A stretch of 64,000 nucleotides of DNA from an uncultured Lachnospiraceae bacterium (GTDB lineage Bacteria; Bacillota; Clostridia; Lachnospirales; Lachnospiraceae), in assembly GCA_910585965.1 (NCBI GenBank), contig CAJUHH010000010.1, forward strand, positions 71,301 to 135,300. The letters are read 5' to 3'. Position 1 is the stretch's first letter; each line of letters opens with the position of its first letter. The notes under the pieces are model-generated. The model was not told the DNA's origin, made no database searches, and worked only from the letters and a program-made list of their open reading frames with translations. Shown piece by piece: positions 17,318 through 25,453 of the stretch. The position numbers and the translations under genes are program-made.

Positions 17318-18403
17318 TCAGTAAATCGTTCGGTCTCTCCCCGCTTCTTTTCCCCGATACAGCTTCTTATCGACATCATTCACAGAATAATCGATGCCGC
17401 GTTCAAAATCGAATTCGCTCAGCCCAAAAGTCATCGTCACCTTTATCACATGTTCATTGTAATGTATTTCCATCCTTTTCATCTTCCTGTTCAGGTCATT
17501 TAAAAACATCATCGCCTCATCGCCGTTCATATGATGAAATGCAAAAAGGAATTCCTCCCCGCCCCAACGGCTTATTGTCCCTTTGTTCTCTATATTGCTC
17601 AGGAAAAGGGATGACAGGCGTTTCAACACCACGTCGCCGCATTCATGCCCGTAAGTATCATTAATATGCTTAAAAAAGTCAATATCCCCCAAGGCGATCG
17701 ACATGCTTTCTATATGACCGTTTTGATATGCCCGTATCTTTTTTTCCAAAAATTCCCTCATGCTCCTCCTGTTCAACAGTCCAGTCAACGGATCTATGGA
17801 GGCCAGCCTGTGAAGCTTTTCATTATACTGGATCAGTTTCTGCTCCATTTCCATAGAATCCTTTGTAAACACCGCCAAAATCCCTGTAATGCCGATAAAG
17901 ACAAATATCGTGTTAGCAATCTGGTAAACGGCGCTTACTTCACTTCCCAAAACATACCTGGGTTCATACTGCCTGGTAAAGCTATACAAAGCAAGCCGAA
18001 ACAGGCAGGCTGCGGCGCTCATCAAAAGCTTCCATGGCAGCCTGCGGTAACTGATCGTAAACCCAAGCACAAGAAGAACAAATATAAAATGCTGTATCCC
18101 GCAATCCCATCCAAACTGCCGGATAAAAATAAAAATCCATATGGCCGTAAACAATACCGAAAAATAAACGGCCAGCTTCGTATCGTTCATATATGTAGTA
18201 TAAAATGCCAGACCGTATACGCTGAAGCACATTAACAGCATCACCAAGGGAGTCCTTTCCCCCACCACGAAAAATATCCCCAGCAGGCACAGAAAATAAA
18301 CGCACATAATGAGCGCATTCAACCGCAATATCACTGATACCTTTTTTGTTTCATTTTCATTTTCCACATCTTTAAATATCATTGCGATGAATCTTTGAAT
18401 CAT
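17318..18403 (-). CDS. Diguanylate cyclase, membrane-bound
   Basis: A 361-residue enzyme that makes cyclic di-GMP from two GTP. The first 185 residues form about six membrane helices, and a GGDEF domain occupies residues 195-355, with the active-site signature RWGGEEF intact and the metal aspartate in LGDIDFFKHINDTYGH. The RxxD inhibitory site is not obvious. The start at ATG 18403 has GGAGG 8 bases upstream; a TTG 16 codons earlier sits at the predicted transcription start and is rejected. It ends 15 bp before the zinc-ribbon gene. Confidence 0.92.
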   Translation of the reverse strand: MIQRFIAMIFKDVENENETKKVSVILRLNALIMCVYFLCLLGIFFVVGERTPLVMLLMCFSVYGLAFYTTYMNDTKLAVYFSVLFTAIWIFIFIRQFGWDCGIQHFIFVLLVLGFTISYRRLPWKLLMSAAACLFRLALYSFTRQYEPRYVLGSEVSAVYQIANTIFVFIGITGILAVFTKDSMEMEQKLIQYNEKLHRLASIDPLTGLLNRRSMREFLEKKIRAYQNGHIESMSIALGDIDFFKHINDTYGHECGDVVLKRLSSLFLSNIENKGTISRWGGEEFLFAFHHMNGDEAMMFLNDLNRKMKRMEIHYNEHVIKVTMTFGLSEFDFERGIDYSVNDVDKKLYRGKEAGRDRTIY

Positions 18404-18456
18404 TCCCTGTCCTCCGAACCCTTTGCTCCTTGATGTCTTATCGATATTCAACGACT

Positions 18457-18485
18457 ATTATAACTCAACTGACAAAGTTTATCAA
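18457..18485 (-). promoter_or_regulatory. Promoter of the diguanylate cyclase gene
   Basis: On the minus strand TTGATA (18480-18485) and TATAAT (18457-18462) are separated by 17 bp. Transcription would start near 18450, leaving about a 47-nt leader before the chosen ATG. Confidence 0.75.
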
Positions 18486-18571
18486 TTTTCTTTTCGTATT
18501 TATTCAATGTTTTATACCGAAAATTAATGTCGGGCAGATTTTGTACTTTATTTGTCAAATAACTGCTGGCA

Positions 18572-19339
18572 TCAGCCCAGGTAATTCACAACCAGGATAG
18601 CGCTCCCAAGAACGACAAGCACGGCCCCGGTAGCGCGGTTCAACGTCTCCGCGCTCGCTTTATTGGCAAATTTCGCCGCTATCCTCGCCCACAGAAGCGT
18701 GGAGAACACGCAAAACACAAGGCAAAGCATGTCCGGCATTCCTCCGATGGCAAAATGGCTCGCCGCCCCTGTAAAAGCGGTGAAAGCCATAATAAAGACG
18801 CTCGTTCCTACCGCTGTTTTCAGTTCATATCCCAGTACGCTCGTGAGCAGAAGAAGCATCATCATCCCGCCGCCGGCGCCGACAAATCCACAAATAAAGC
18901 CGACCGCCATACCGCTTGCTGCCGATTGGATGATCCTCTTTTTCATGCCGACCGCTCCCATTGACTCCTTTGTCGCCATCACAGGCTTTACAATAAATTT
19001 AATTCCTAAAAGCAAGGTCATAAACACGGAAAAGCTTCCCATCGTCGTATTCGGCACAAGGCTTGCCGTCCAGCTCCCCACCAGCGTAAACAGCAATACA
19101 GATACCATCATCACCAGCCCGTTCCGAATATCCAGATTCTTGTTTTTCCCATAAGTATAGGCGCTGACCGCGCTCGCCAGCACATCGCTGGCCAAAGCGA
19201 TCCCCACCGCCTCATATGCGGGAAGATCCAGAAACGTGATCAGCATCGGACTGATCACCGCCGCAGCGCTCATGCCCGCAAAACCTGTCCCAAGACCGGC
19301 CCCTATTCCGGCTAAAAAGCAAATCAATAATTTATACAT
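18572..19339 (-). CDS. TauE/SafE family sulfite or organosulfur exporter
   Basis: A 255-residue membrane protein with about eight helices in two homologous halves (GIGAGLGTGFAGMSAAA near the N-terminus and GFICGFVGAGGGMMML in the middle), the signature of the TauE/SafE anion exporters. Exported compounds in the family include sulfite, sulfoacetate and related anions. The ATG at 19339 follows AAAGGAGG; an ATG three codons upstream lies inside the ribosome site. It overlaps the MarR gene by 8 bp, so both are translated from one transcript and the regulator probably controls the exporter. Confidence 0.88.
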   Translation of the reverse strand: MYKLLICFLAGIGAGLGTGFAGMSAAAVISPMLITFLDLPAYEAVGIALASDVLASAVSAYTYGKNKNLDIRNGLVMMVSVLLFTLVGSWTASLVPNTTMGSFSVFMTLLLGIKFIVKPVMATKESMGAVGMKKRIIQSAASGMAVGFICGFVGAGGGMMMLLLLTSVLGYELKTAVGTSVFIMAFTAFTGAASHFAIGGMPDMLCLVFCVFSTLLWARIAAKFANKASAETLNRATGAVLVVLGSAILVVNYLG

Positions 19340-19778
19340 CCGTCTCATCCTCCTTTAAATACCGATGGATATTATCTAACATCCGTGCGTTGATTCTTTT
19401 CATCCCTTCTATTTCTTCCCCGGATATTCCTTCAAACATAATCCCCATAAACTTTTCCTGCGCCGCCTTTCCATCTTCAATAATCCGGGATGCTTCCCCG
19501 CGTATATGCAGATGGGCTGTTTTTCGGTTTCCATCCCGGTACTTCTTTTCTATCCATTTTCGTTTTTCTAATATCTTAACAGCGGAAGATACCTGGGATT
19601 TGGACAAATACCGAATTTCTACAATATCCGAAGCGGTATCAAAGAGAGGGTTATTGGCCAGAAAAAGCATAATATCCAGTTCCATACGTGTAATCTTATA
19701 TTTTTCGCATACCCCTTCCACGCACTTCGAGTAAAGGGACTTAATTGCATGATGATGTTCCCATGGATTTAATAGCAC
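19332..19778 (-). CDS. MarR family transcriptional regulator
   Basis: A 148-residue winged-helix regulator. The recognition helix lies in EIRYLSKSQVSSAVKILEKRK, followed by the wing segment KKYRDGNRKTAHLHI. I prefer the GTG at 19778 as start because AAAGGAGG lies 8-9 bases before it; an ATG at 19805 would add nine residues but lacks a ribosome site. The gene overlaps the TauE/SafE exporter. A perfect palindrome just upstream suggests autoregulation. Typical MarR proteins are released from DNA by small aromatic or thiol-reactive ligands. Confidence 0.88.
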   Translation of the reverse strand: MLLNPWEHHHAIKSLYSKCVEGVCEKYKITRMELDIMLFLANNPLFDTASDIVEIRYLSKSQVSSAVKILEKRKWIEKKYRDGNRKTAHLHIRGEASRIIEDGKAAQEKFMGIMFEGISGEEIEGMKRINARMLDNIHRYLKEDETDV

Positions 19779-19806
19779 CTTATGCGTCCTCCTTTCCATT
19801 CTCATT

Positions 19807-19824
19807 TTGTTCTTTTTAGAACAA
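19807..19824 (-). promoter_or_regulatory. Probable MarR operator
   Basis: A perfect inverted repeat TTGTTCT-TTTT-AGAACAA (7-bp arms, 4-bp centre) lies 29 bp upstream of the GTG start of the marR-exporter pair. Its size and symmetry fit a MarR dimer site. Confidence 0.6.
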
Positions 19825-19958
19825 TTTTAACTCATTATAAAAAAATGTCAAGAGGGGAGGGGAGGTTCTGCGGTTCTGCACAACCAGCCATTTAAACAGT
19901 TCCATCTGATTGCAGATTCCAGCAGCCTCCCCGCTGCAAATGCCTTGTTTCTCCGATT

Positions 19959-20507
19959 CTACAATTCCCGCAAAATCATCTGAAGCAGCATGATATGGTA
20001 TTCTTCATCTTTGACGATCCTCTCCAGCACCGCATTGACGCAGTCATCCTTTATCATTTTCATATGCATTTCATACTGCCGGATTGCTTCCTTTTCCGAC
20101 TCTATGCCCGCCAGAAGCATCTTCTTCATCTGTTCCGGCAAAACCAAATATTCCGGCGTCCACATCATACGCCTTCCATTGCGGCCCTTTGCCGTAAAAT
20201 CCACATTGCCTCCAAGCAGAACGATCAGCTCGCCCAGCTTCTGCAGATGCATCATTTCCGCCATAGCGATTCCCAGAATCGTCTTCGCGACGGAACAGCT
20301 CTCCCCGGATATTCTGTTTTCATTATTAATATACTGAGCGATCGCCGAAAGCTCCGACACCGCGCCGCAATAATCCACGCCGAGCAAATCGGCATATCCC
20401 TGGTTTTTTTCCCTGACCTGGACCGGCGGATAAGGCAGATCCGCCATAGCCGGCCTGATTCCTGCAAAATTGCATGTATTAACGAATGAGTTTCTTTTTT
20501 CTTCCAA
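19959..20507 (-). CDS. Ferritin-like diiron protein
   Basis: A 182-residue protein with four helices of the ferritin-like fold. Candidate metal ligands are the Glu in AVSELSAIAQY, the Glu and His in AEMMHL, a Glu in SEKEAIRQYEMH, and the EEYH near the C-terminus. This pattern resembles rubrerythrin-type or manganese-catalase-type proteins, which protect anaerobes against oxidants. There is no rubredoxin domain. I favour TTG 20507 as the start because GGAG lies 9 bases upstream; a TTG five codons earlier lies inside a palindrome. The gene stands alone, with a long palindrome at its 5' end. Confidence 0.75.
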   Translation of the reverse strand: MEEKRNSFVNTCNFAGIRPAMADLPYPPVQVREKNQGYADLLGVDYCGAVSELSAIAQYINNENRISGESCSVAKTILGIAMAEMMHLQKLGELIVLLGGNVDFTAKGRNGRRMMWTPEYLVLPEQMKKMLLAGIESEKEAIRQYEMHMKMIKDDCVNAVLERIVKDEEYHIMLLQMILREL

Positions 20508-20518
20508 ATGAACAATCT

Positions 20519-20550
20519 CCAATATACTATCTTATAAGATAATATATTGG
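20519..20550 (-). promoter_or_regulatory. 32-bp palindrome at the ferritin-like gene
   Basis: The arms CCAATATA and TATATTGG flank a core TATCTTATAAGATA; only one symmetric pair is mismatched across the whole 32 bp. It ends 12 bp before the preferred start codon. An operator for a Fur/PerR-type metal or peroxide regulator is a reasonable guess, though the sequence does not match those boxes exactly. Confidence 0.5.
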
Positions 20551-20572
20551 AGACCGTAAAAAAGGTTCTTTC

Positions 20573-21769
20573 CTACCAGCTTTTCTTCAATTTTATATTC
20601 CAGTCCAGGCGGTAAGGGCTGTCAGGTTCTTCCAACAGCATTTCATAGACCATCCTTCGGAAATCGCTGCCTTCTTCCGCCCAATATTCATAACCCATCA
20701 TATAGCTGTCCGTAAAGTCATCCCAAGAGTCAAATGCTTTCTGCGTGATCAGCGCTATTTCCAAAGATTTGTCCAGCGCCTCCTCCGCTTCATAATAACC
20801 TACATAATAAAAGCTGGACATCAGCATGATAGCGCGGCTGTAATCCCATGCAGCAATAGCATCTTGACCTTTTTCTTCATAAGCTTCATAAAACCGCTTG
20901 TACCTCTCCGCTTCCGTTTCGTCCATTCCATAGTTCTCGCAAAGAAAGCTTTCCCGTTCTTCTTCCGGCACGCCGCCAAGCCCATCCGCTTCCAGCCTTT
21001 CCATTTCCTCCGCAAATTTCCCCCGGTGCCCTCTGCTGACCAACCGGTTCCATTTTTCATCTGCCGAAGCCCGGTCCGTAATCCCCCATTGTCTGGAAAG
21101 CATATTTTTATCCGCTTCTATCGATGCCATATTGGCTTCCGCCCCTCCAAATATCAAATAACTCATTCCGTTCAGGCTCGTCAGCACCGCATGGGTTCCA
21201 TTCATCCAAAGAATCGTATCCGTCATTTCCACCATCGGCCGGTCTAACTCCTCCGGCGCATTTTCCTGCAAAGAAGCGCATACGCCCCGGATGTAACCCA
21301 TCTTATCTTCATCGATAGACTTTGCCGCATAAACAATGGCGTAATAAGCATAATCCGTTTCTCCGTAAACGAGATACCCCTCCCCGTCTATATTTTCCAT
21401 ATCCAGTTTGCAGCGATAAGCCTCTAACCCAGTCAGGCCAGGTACTGCGCCGGCACCATCCAGCTTTTCCAGCTCCGAAACCCGGCAGACCGTTTTTACG
21501 GCTTCCTGCATATCTTCCAGGCCGAAAAGCTCCCTCCCCTTCACGGACTGCAGCACCATGACCCCGTCCTGCCCGTTTCTATTGGATGCCCCGATCCAGT
21601 TATCCATTCCCGCATCCTTCTGCCGCCAATCCTCTGCCAGCAGAATGCTCACGCTTCCGTCCGCCGAATAAAACTGCTTCTCAGGAATCCCCTTCCCCCC
21701 GCATCCCGCCGCCATCGCCGCAACAAAAATGACAAGAATTACCGTCCATATCCTCTTTTCGCTCTTCAT
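20573..21769 (-). CDS. DUF1266-type lipoprotein (copy 2)
   Basis: A 398-residue lipoprotein: signal peptide with the lipobox VAAMAAGC, a mature N-terminal domain of unknown fold, and a C-terminal DUF1266-like region (AWDYSRAIMLMSSFYYVGYYEAEEALD ends in SPYRLDWN). The same frame is open further upstream to 22021, but that part is read through the structured repeat copy C and is not coding; the ATG at 21769 has a GGGGGA site. It is a tandem paralog of the next gene. DUF1266 proteins have no assigned biochemical function. Confidence 0.82.
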   Translation of the reverse strand: MKSEKRIWTVILVIFVAAMAAGCGGKGIPEKQFYSADGSVSILLAEDWRQKDAGMDNWIGASNRNGQDGVMVLQSVKGRELFGLEDMQEAVKTVCRVSELEKLDGAGAVPGLTGLEAYRCKLDMENIDGEGYLVYGETDYAYYAIVYAAKSIDEDKMGYIRGVCASLQENAPEELDRPMVEMTDTILWMNGTHAVLTSLNGMSYLIFGGAEANMASIEADKNMLSRQWGITDRASADEKWNRLVSRGHRGKFAEEMERLEADGLGGVPEEERESFLCENYGMDETEAERYKRFYEAYEEKGQDAIAAWDYSRAIMLMSSFYYVGYYEAEEALDKSLEIALITQKAFDSWDDFTDSYMMGYEYWAEEGSDFRRMVYEMLLEEPDSPYRLDWNIKLKKSW

Positions 21770-21900
21770 CGCATCCCCCGTCCTATCCCAATTAAATAAC
21801 CATCCCTTCTTCTGCCCGAAAAAGATTTGCCGGGAAAATCCAACAATTTCCCCGGCAAATATCTCCACGCCACTGCTGTATGGCAACTCAAATCTGTGCG

Positions 21901-22014
21901 GAAAAATGCCGCTTTTCAGGCATTTTTCGGTGTGAGAAAGACTTGCAAAGCAAGTCTTAGAAGTTCTTGGCGAAGCACCCACTGGTGCAAGCCTTAGAAC
22001 TTCTCTTCGCAATG
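21901..22014 (-). repeat. Structured 3'-end element, copy C
   Basis: It begins at the stop codon of the upstream DUF1266 lipoprotein gene (22015-22017) and reads on the minus strand like copy B: AGAAGTTCT/AGAACTTCT stem capped by GCACC-loop-GGTGC, arm GACTTGC/GCAAGTC, and a final AAAAATGCC/GGCATTTTT hairpin. The first strand of the outer stem is degraded here compared with copies B and D. Confidence 0.75.
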
Positions 22015-23220
22015 CTACCAAGTTTTCTCCAGTGCCAGATTCCAGTCCAGCTGGTAAGGGCTGTCAGGCATAGCCTTCAGATCTTCATAAACTCCCCTTC
22101 TCTCATCGCTGCTTTCTTCTGCCCAATACTCATATCCTACCATATAACTGTCCATAAAGGCATCCCAGGAACCATAAGCGGTCTGGATCACGCTCGCCAC
22201 TTCCAAAGCCTTGTCCAGGGCCTCTGTTTCCGTATAGTATCCAGCAATGTAGCAGTTCGCGATAACCGATACCGCACGGCTGTAATCCCATGCAGACATC
22301 ACATCTATTCCCTTTTCATCATAAGCCGCATAAAAATCCGCATACTGCTGCGCGGTCTCATCCGTTATACCCGTATAATTGTTGAGCAGATAATCCGCCC
22401 TTTCCTCTTCCGGTATCTCGCCAAAGCCGTCCTCGGCCAGCATATCCATCGTTTCCGCAAAGTCCATGCGGTGGCCTTCGCTGATCAGCCATTCGATCGT
22501 CTCATCCGCCGATGCCTTGTCTGTCACATCCCACCATTCGGACAGCATGGACTGCTGCAGCGACATGGAATCATCGTTGGCCGGCATGCCGCCGAACATG
22601 TTATAGTCCCATCCGTTCAGCGCGGTCAGAACCGCATAGGTTCCGTTGATCCAGCGGATCGTATCCGTTGCTTCCACCGTGGAATTGTTCTCAACTTCCG
22701 GCGCATTTTCCTTAAAGCTGCCGCATACATTGCGTACATAAGCCAGCTTATCATCATTCATTTTTTCCGATACATATAATATCGCATAATAAGCGTAATC
22801 CGTTTCCCCATATACAAAATATCCGTCCCCGCTTGTTCCCTCTACGGTCATCTTGCATCTGTAAGCCTGGATATTCTCCATGCCCGGCACAAGGCCGCTT
22901 CCATCCTCCTCCGTGATCTCGGAAGCGCTGTATGTATCTTCAAAAGCATTCTTTATATCTACCAGGCCGACTGCATCCACGCCTTTTACAAACTGGGCAA
23001 CGACAATCCCGTCCCTTTCGTCCTTGCTGACTGCTCCGATCCAGCCGTCCACTCCTGCGTCTTCTGACTTCCAGTCTTCTGCCAGCATCACGCTCACGAC
23101 CCCGTCGGAAGATGCGAATTCTTTCGTAGGCTTCTCTGCCTCTTTTGTTCCGCAGCCCGCCAATACCGCCACAAGAAGAACGGCAGCAAGCCACGCCCAT
23201 GTTTTTCTTGCTGTTTTCAT
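22015..23220 (-). CDS. DUF1266-type lipoprotein (copy 1)
   Basis: A 401-residue lipoprotein: signal peptide ending in the lipobox VAVLAGC, a mature domain that begins EFASSDGVVSVMLAEDW, and a C-terminal DUF1266-like region (AWDYSRAVSVIANCYIAGYY ... SWDAFMDSYMVGYEYW). It is clearly homologous over its full length to the downstream copy, so the pair arose by tandem duplication. Both are likely anchored outside the membrane. They follow the four-gene DUF5716/DUF5717 operon on the same strand, which may be chance. Function unknown. Confidence 0.85.
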   Translation of the reverse strand: MKTARKTWAWLAAVLLVAVLAGCGTKEAEKPTKEFASSDGVVSVMLAEDWKSEDAGVDGWIGAVSKDERDGIVVAQFVKGVDAVGLVDIKNAFEDTYSASEITEEDGSGLVPGMENIQAYRCKMTVEGTSGDGYFVYGETDYAYYAILYVSEKMNDDKLAYVRNVCGSFKENAPEVENNSTVEATDTIRWINGTYAVLTALNGWDYNMFGGMPANDDSMSLQQSMLSEWWDVTDKASADETIEWLISEGHRMDFAETMDMLAEDGFGEIPEEERADYLLNNYTGITDETAQQYADFYAAYDEKGIDVMSAWDYSRAVSVIANCYIAGYYTETEALDKALEVASVIQTAYGSWDAFMDSYMVGYEYWAEESSDERRGVYEDLKAMPDSPYQLDWNLALEKTW

Positions 23221-23313
23221 TACTCTCTACCTCACTTTTTCTAATTTTCTAGTTGTCCCGTCAAATATTAGTCGTTGAATATTATACTTCATTTCGCTAT
23301 TTTATGCAATCAC

Positions 23314-23383
23314 TTTATCAATGGATCCTAATCCATGGATCAAGATCCATTGATCAAGGTCCATTGATCAGAATCCATTAATC
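23314..23383 (-). repeat. 14-bp tandem repeat, five units
   Basis: On the minus strand five 14-bp units follow each other: GATTAATGGATTCT, GATCAATGGACCTT, GATCAATGGATCTT, GATCCATGGATTAG, GATCCATTGATAAA. The first unit encodes the last codons and stop of the coiled-coil protein; the rest lie after it. Each unit is nearly palindromic (GATCNATGGATC), so the array can form hairpins. It may be a replication-slippage product or a 3' mRNA structure. Confidence 0.85.
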
Positions 23384-24549
23384 TCATCCGCATACTGGGG
23401 ATAGCTCTGTGCCAGCTCCTTCATCTCCCCCTTCGTTTTTTCGATGATCATCTCCCTGTTGTAATCAATCCTTTTTCTGAGCGACTGCCGGCGGATGATC
23501 AGGCCGTGGCGGATCTCCACCATTTCCTTGTTATCCAGAAGAGCCGCCGTCTGGTGCAGCCAGATGGCCGGATCCTTGACCTGGTAGCATTTCAATATGT
23601 TCAAAAGCTCCCTCTGGCATTCGTCCAGTTCCAGTTCCGCTTCCCGGTAACGCCTCCGCTCTTCTTTTTCCACTTTATACTTCTCCCAAAGGCTCTGGAA
23701 TTCCTTTGCGGATTTTACCTGATATTTCATGTAGAGGTAATCCAGAAGGTTTGTATTATTCACATAGCGTATCTTCACCCTGTTATGCAGCATAATAATT
23801 CGGTTGATCCCCTTTTCCACCCGTTTCAGTTCTTTTACCGAATCCGTATATTTCAGAAAAACAAGAACGATTACGAGGGCGGCCAGACCTGTTACCAGTA
23901 AAAATCCCAGCTGGGTATCCATCCGCAAAGCATACCGCAGCGTAAAAAGCACGACATAGCATACCACCAGCGCTACCGAACAGATCACTGCCATTCCTTT
24001 TGCATCCGCGATCATTCCCTTCAATTCATCCTTGCGGTACAAATAGGCGTGTTTCTCCCCGTCCAGCCTTGCCATATCTTTCCGTATCAGGTTCTGGTAA
24101 TCCTCCGTTTCCACCAGTTTTTTGCAGCCCGCTTCGGCTTCTTCCTCCATCCGCTCCATCTGATGGTATTTTTCATCGCTCATCCGGTTCTTCTTTTCCA
24201 GGTAAACCCCTCTCCGGCTTTCCAGTTCCTGGATTTTTTCCGCGCTGGCGTTCAGCTCTTTTCTCTCTTCCTCCGGCAGAGCCTCGATCTCTTCCATATC
24301 CTTCAGGTAGGATGTCACCTTCCCATATTCAAAGTTCAGATTTTTCAGTTCTTCCTGCGCTTCCCGTATCCGGTCCGTGCTGTCTTTGATATATTCGCTC
24401 CGCTGCTCCCGATCATGCACATTCCATTCTTTTCTGTCATTTTCGATTTTTTCCCAGCCGTCCTCTTCAAATCCGGCTTCCTCCATATCCCATCCCTGCC
24501 TGGGACGGAAAATTTTTTTCCATAACTTCATTTCCTTAAATAATTTCAT
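23368..24549 (-). CDS. Coiled-coil membrane protein, last gene of the DUF5716/5717 operon
   Basis: A 393-residue protein of unknown function. Residues 1-180 and 240-390 are charged helices with heptad-like spacing (coiled coils). Two membrane helices lie near 188-208 and 214-234, so both coiled coils should be on the same side of the membrane. It begins MKLFKEMKLWKKIF without a signal peptide. It follows the TPR-like gene by 8 bp. It could anchor the operon's soluble partners at the membrane. Confidence 0.8.
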   Translation of the reverse strand: MKLFKEMKLWKKIFRPRQGWDMEEAGFEEDGWEKIENDRKEWNVHDREQRSEYIKDSTDRIREAQEELKNLNFEYGKVTSYLKDMEEIEALPEEERKELNASAEKIQELESRRGVYLEKKNRMSDEKYHQMERMEEEAEAGCKKLVETEDYQNLIRKDMARLDGEKHAYLYRKDELKGMIADAKGMAVICSVALVVCYVVLFTLRYALRMDTQLGFLLVTGLAALVIVLVFLKYTDSVKELKRVEKGINRIIMLHNRVKIRYVNNTNLLDYLYMKYQVKSAKEFQSLWEKYKVEKEERRRYREAELELDECQRELLNILKCYQVKDPAIWLHQTAALLDNKEMVEIRHGLIIRRQSLRKRIDYNREMIIEKTKGEMKELAQSYPQYADEINGF

Positions 24550-24557
24550 ACTCCTCC

Positions 24558-25391
24558 TTATTCCATTACCATATTCCGATATTGTTCCTTCAGTTCATCG
24601 GCAATCCTGCGCGCTTCCTCCTCATAAGAAACGGAATTTTTCTCCTCCCTGCATACTTGCAGGGTAAAAAGCATCCGGTTTTCCCGCGTACCCTCAAATG
24701 CCTCCAATGCCTCTTCCATGAGTTTTTCCACTTTCAGCGCCAGTTTATGCCCCGGTCCGCCCACAGCCGTAAAATTCAGATACTCCGTTTCCTCCATATA
24801 TAAGCGGCAGGCAGCCAGATAGCCGATATAGGCGTCTTCCCTTTCCATATGATCATAAGACTGACGGAAGCTTTCCGCCGCATCCCGGAACCGAAACAGG
24901 CCGGCATATACAACGCCGCAGTTATAGTATATTTTCGCCCTCAGTTCCTTCTCCTCCTCCGGGAGTTCTTCCAGCAGCCCCTCGTAAATCCTTAATGCGG
25001 AAGCAAGTCGCCGATTCCCCGCCAGATAATCCGCCCTCGCCTTTCTTTTTTCATAAAGACTCAAGCCGGTTCCCTTATTCATCTCTTCCTTGGCTTTCTC
25101 AATCTCTTCCCTGCTGCCATACCCTACATAATCCAAAACCATGCCGGCATACTCGCCGGGACTCCCGCCCTCTTCCTTTATCTGCCGGAGTTTTTCCGCC
25201 AGGCTCTTCAGCCCGCATTCCCGCTCCATCCAGTCCGGCAGCCTTCCATCCATGATTTCTTCATCCACAAGATAGGCATTTCTGATCAGGCAGTAACACA
25301 ATTCTTCCACCGAATAAACATCAACATATGCCCGCTCCACGAAATAAGGCTTCTTAGCATACTCGCCAAGGCAAAGCAATACTCTGCTCAA
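24558..25391 (-). CDS. Helical-repeat (TPR-like) protein
   Basis: A 277-residue soluble protein. The middle part reads as tetratricopeptide-type helices (ARADYLAGNRRLASALRIYE, then AKIYYNCGVVYAGLFRFRDA), which usually bind partner proteins. The N-terminal part (SRVLLCLGEYAKKPYFVERA) resembles a conserved domain of companion genes but I cannot name it. It is co-directional with the Hsp70-like gene upstream (62 bp) and the coiled-coil gene downstream (8 bp). Confidence 0.78.
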   Translation of the reverse strand: MSRVLLCLGEYAKKPYFVERAYVDVYSVEELCYCLIRNAYLVDEEIMDGRLPDWMERECGLKSLAEKLRQIKEEGGSPGEYAGMVLDYVGYGSREEIEKAKEEMNKGTGLSLYEKRKARADYLAGNRRLASALRIYEGLLEELPEEEKELRAKIYYNCGVVYAGLFRFRDAAESFRQSYDHMEREDAYIGYLAACRLYMEETEYLNFTAVGGPGHKLALKVEKLMEEALEAFEGTRENRMLFTLQVCREEKNSVSYEEEARRIADELKEQYRNMVME

Positions 25392-25453
25392 TGTTCTCCT
25401 CCTTTCCGGGCTGCCTTTGCCCGGCTCTCTCCCTTTTCTCCTTTTCGGGGTAT

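Noticed and set aside
21770..22021. Upstream extension of the second DUF1266 lipoprotein frame
   Set aside because: It is translated through the structured repeat and would bury the signal peptide; the ATG at 21769 fits a lipoprotein.
18440..23280. Shared motif ATTCAACGACTA in the promoter areas near 18450 and 23270
   Set aside because: A 12-bp match is expected by chance many times in 64 kb, and no further symmetry is seen.
23314..23383. Possible CRISPR array
   Set aside because: Units are 14 bp without spacers, and no cas genes are nearby.
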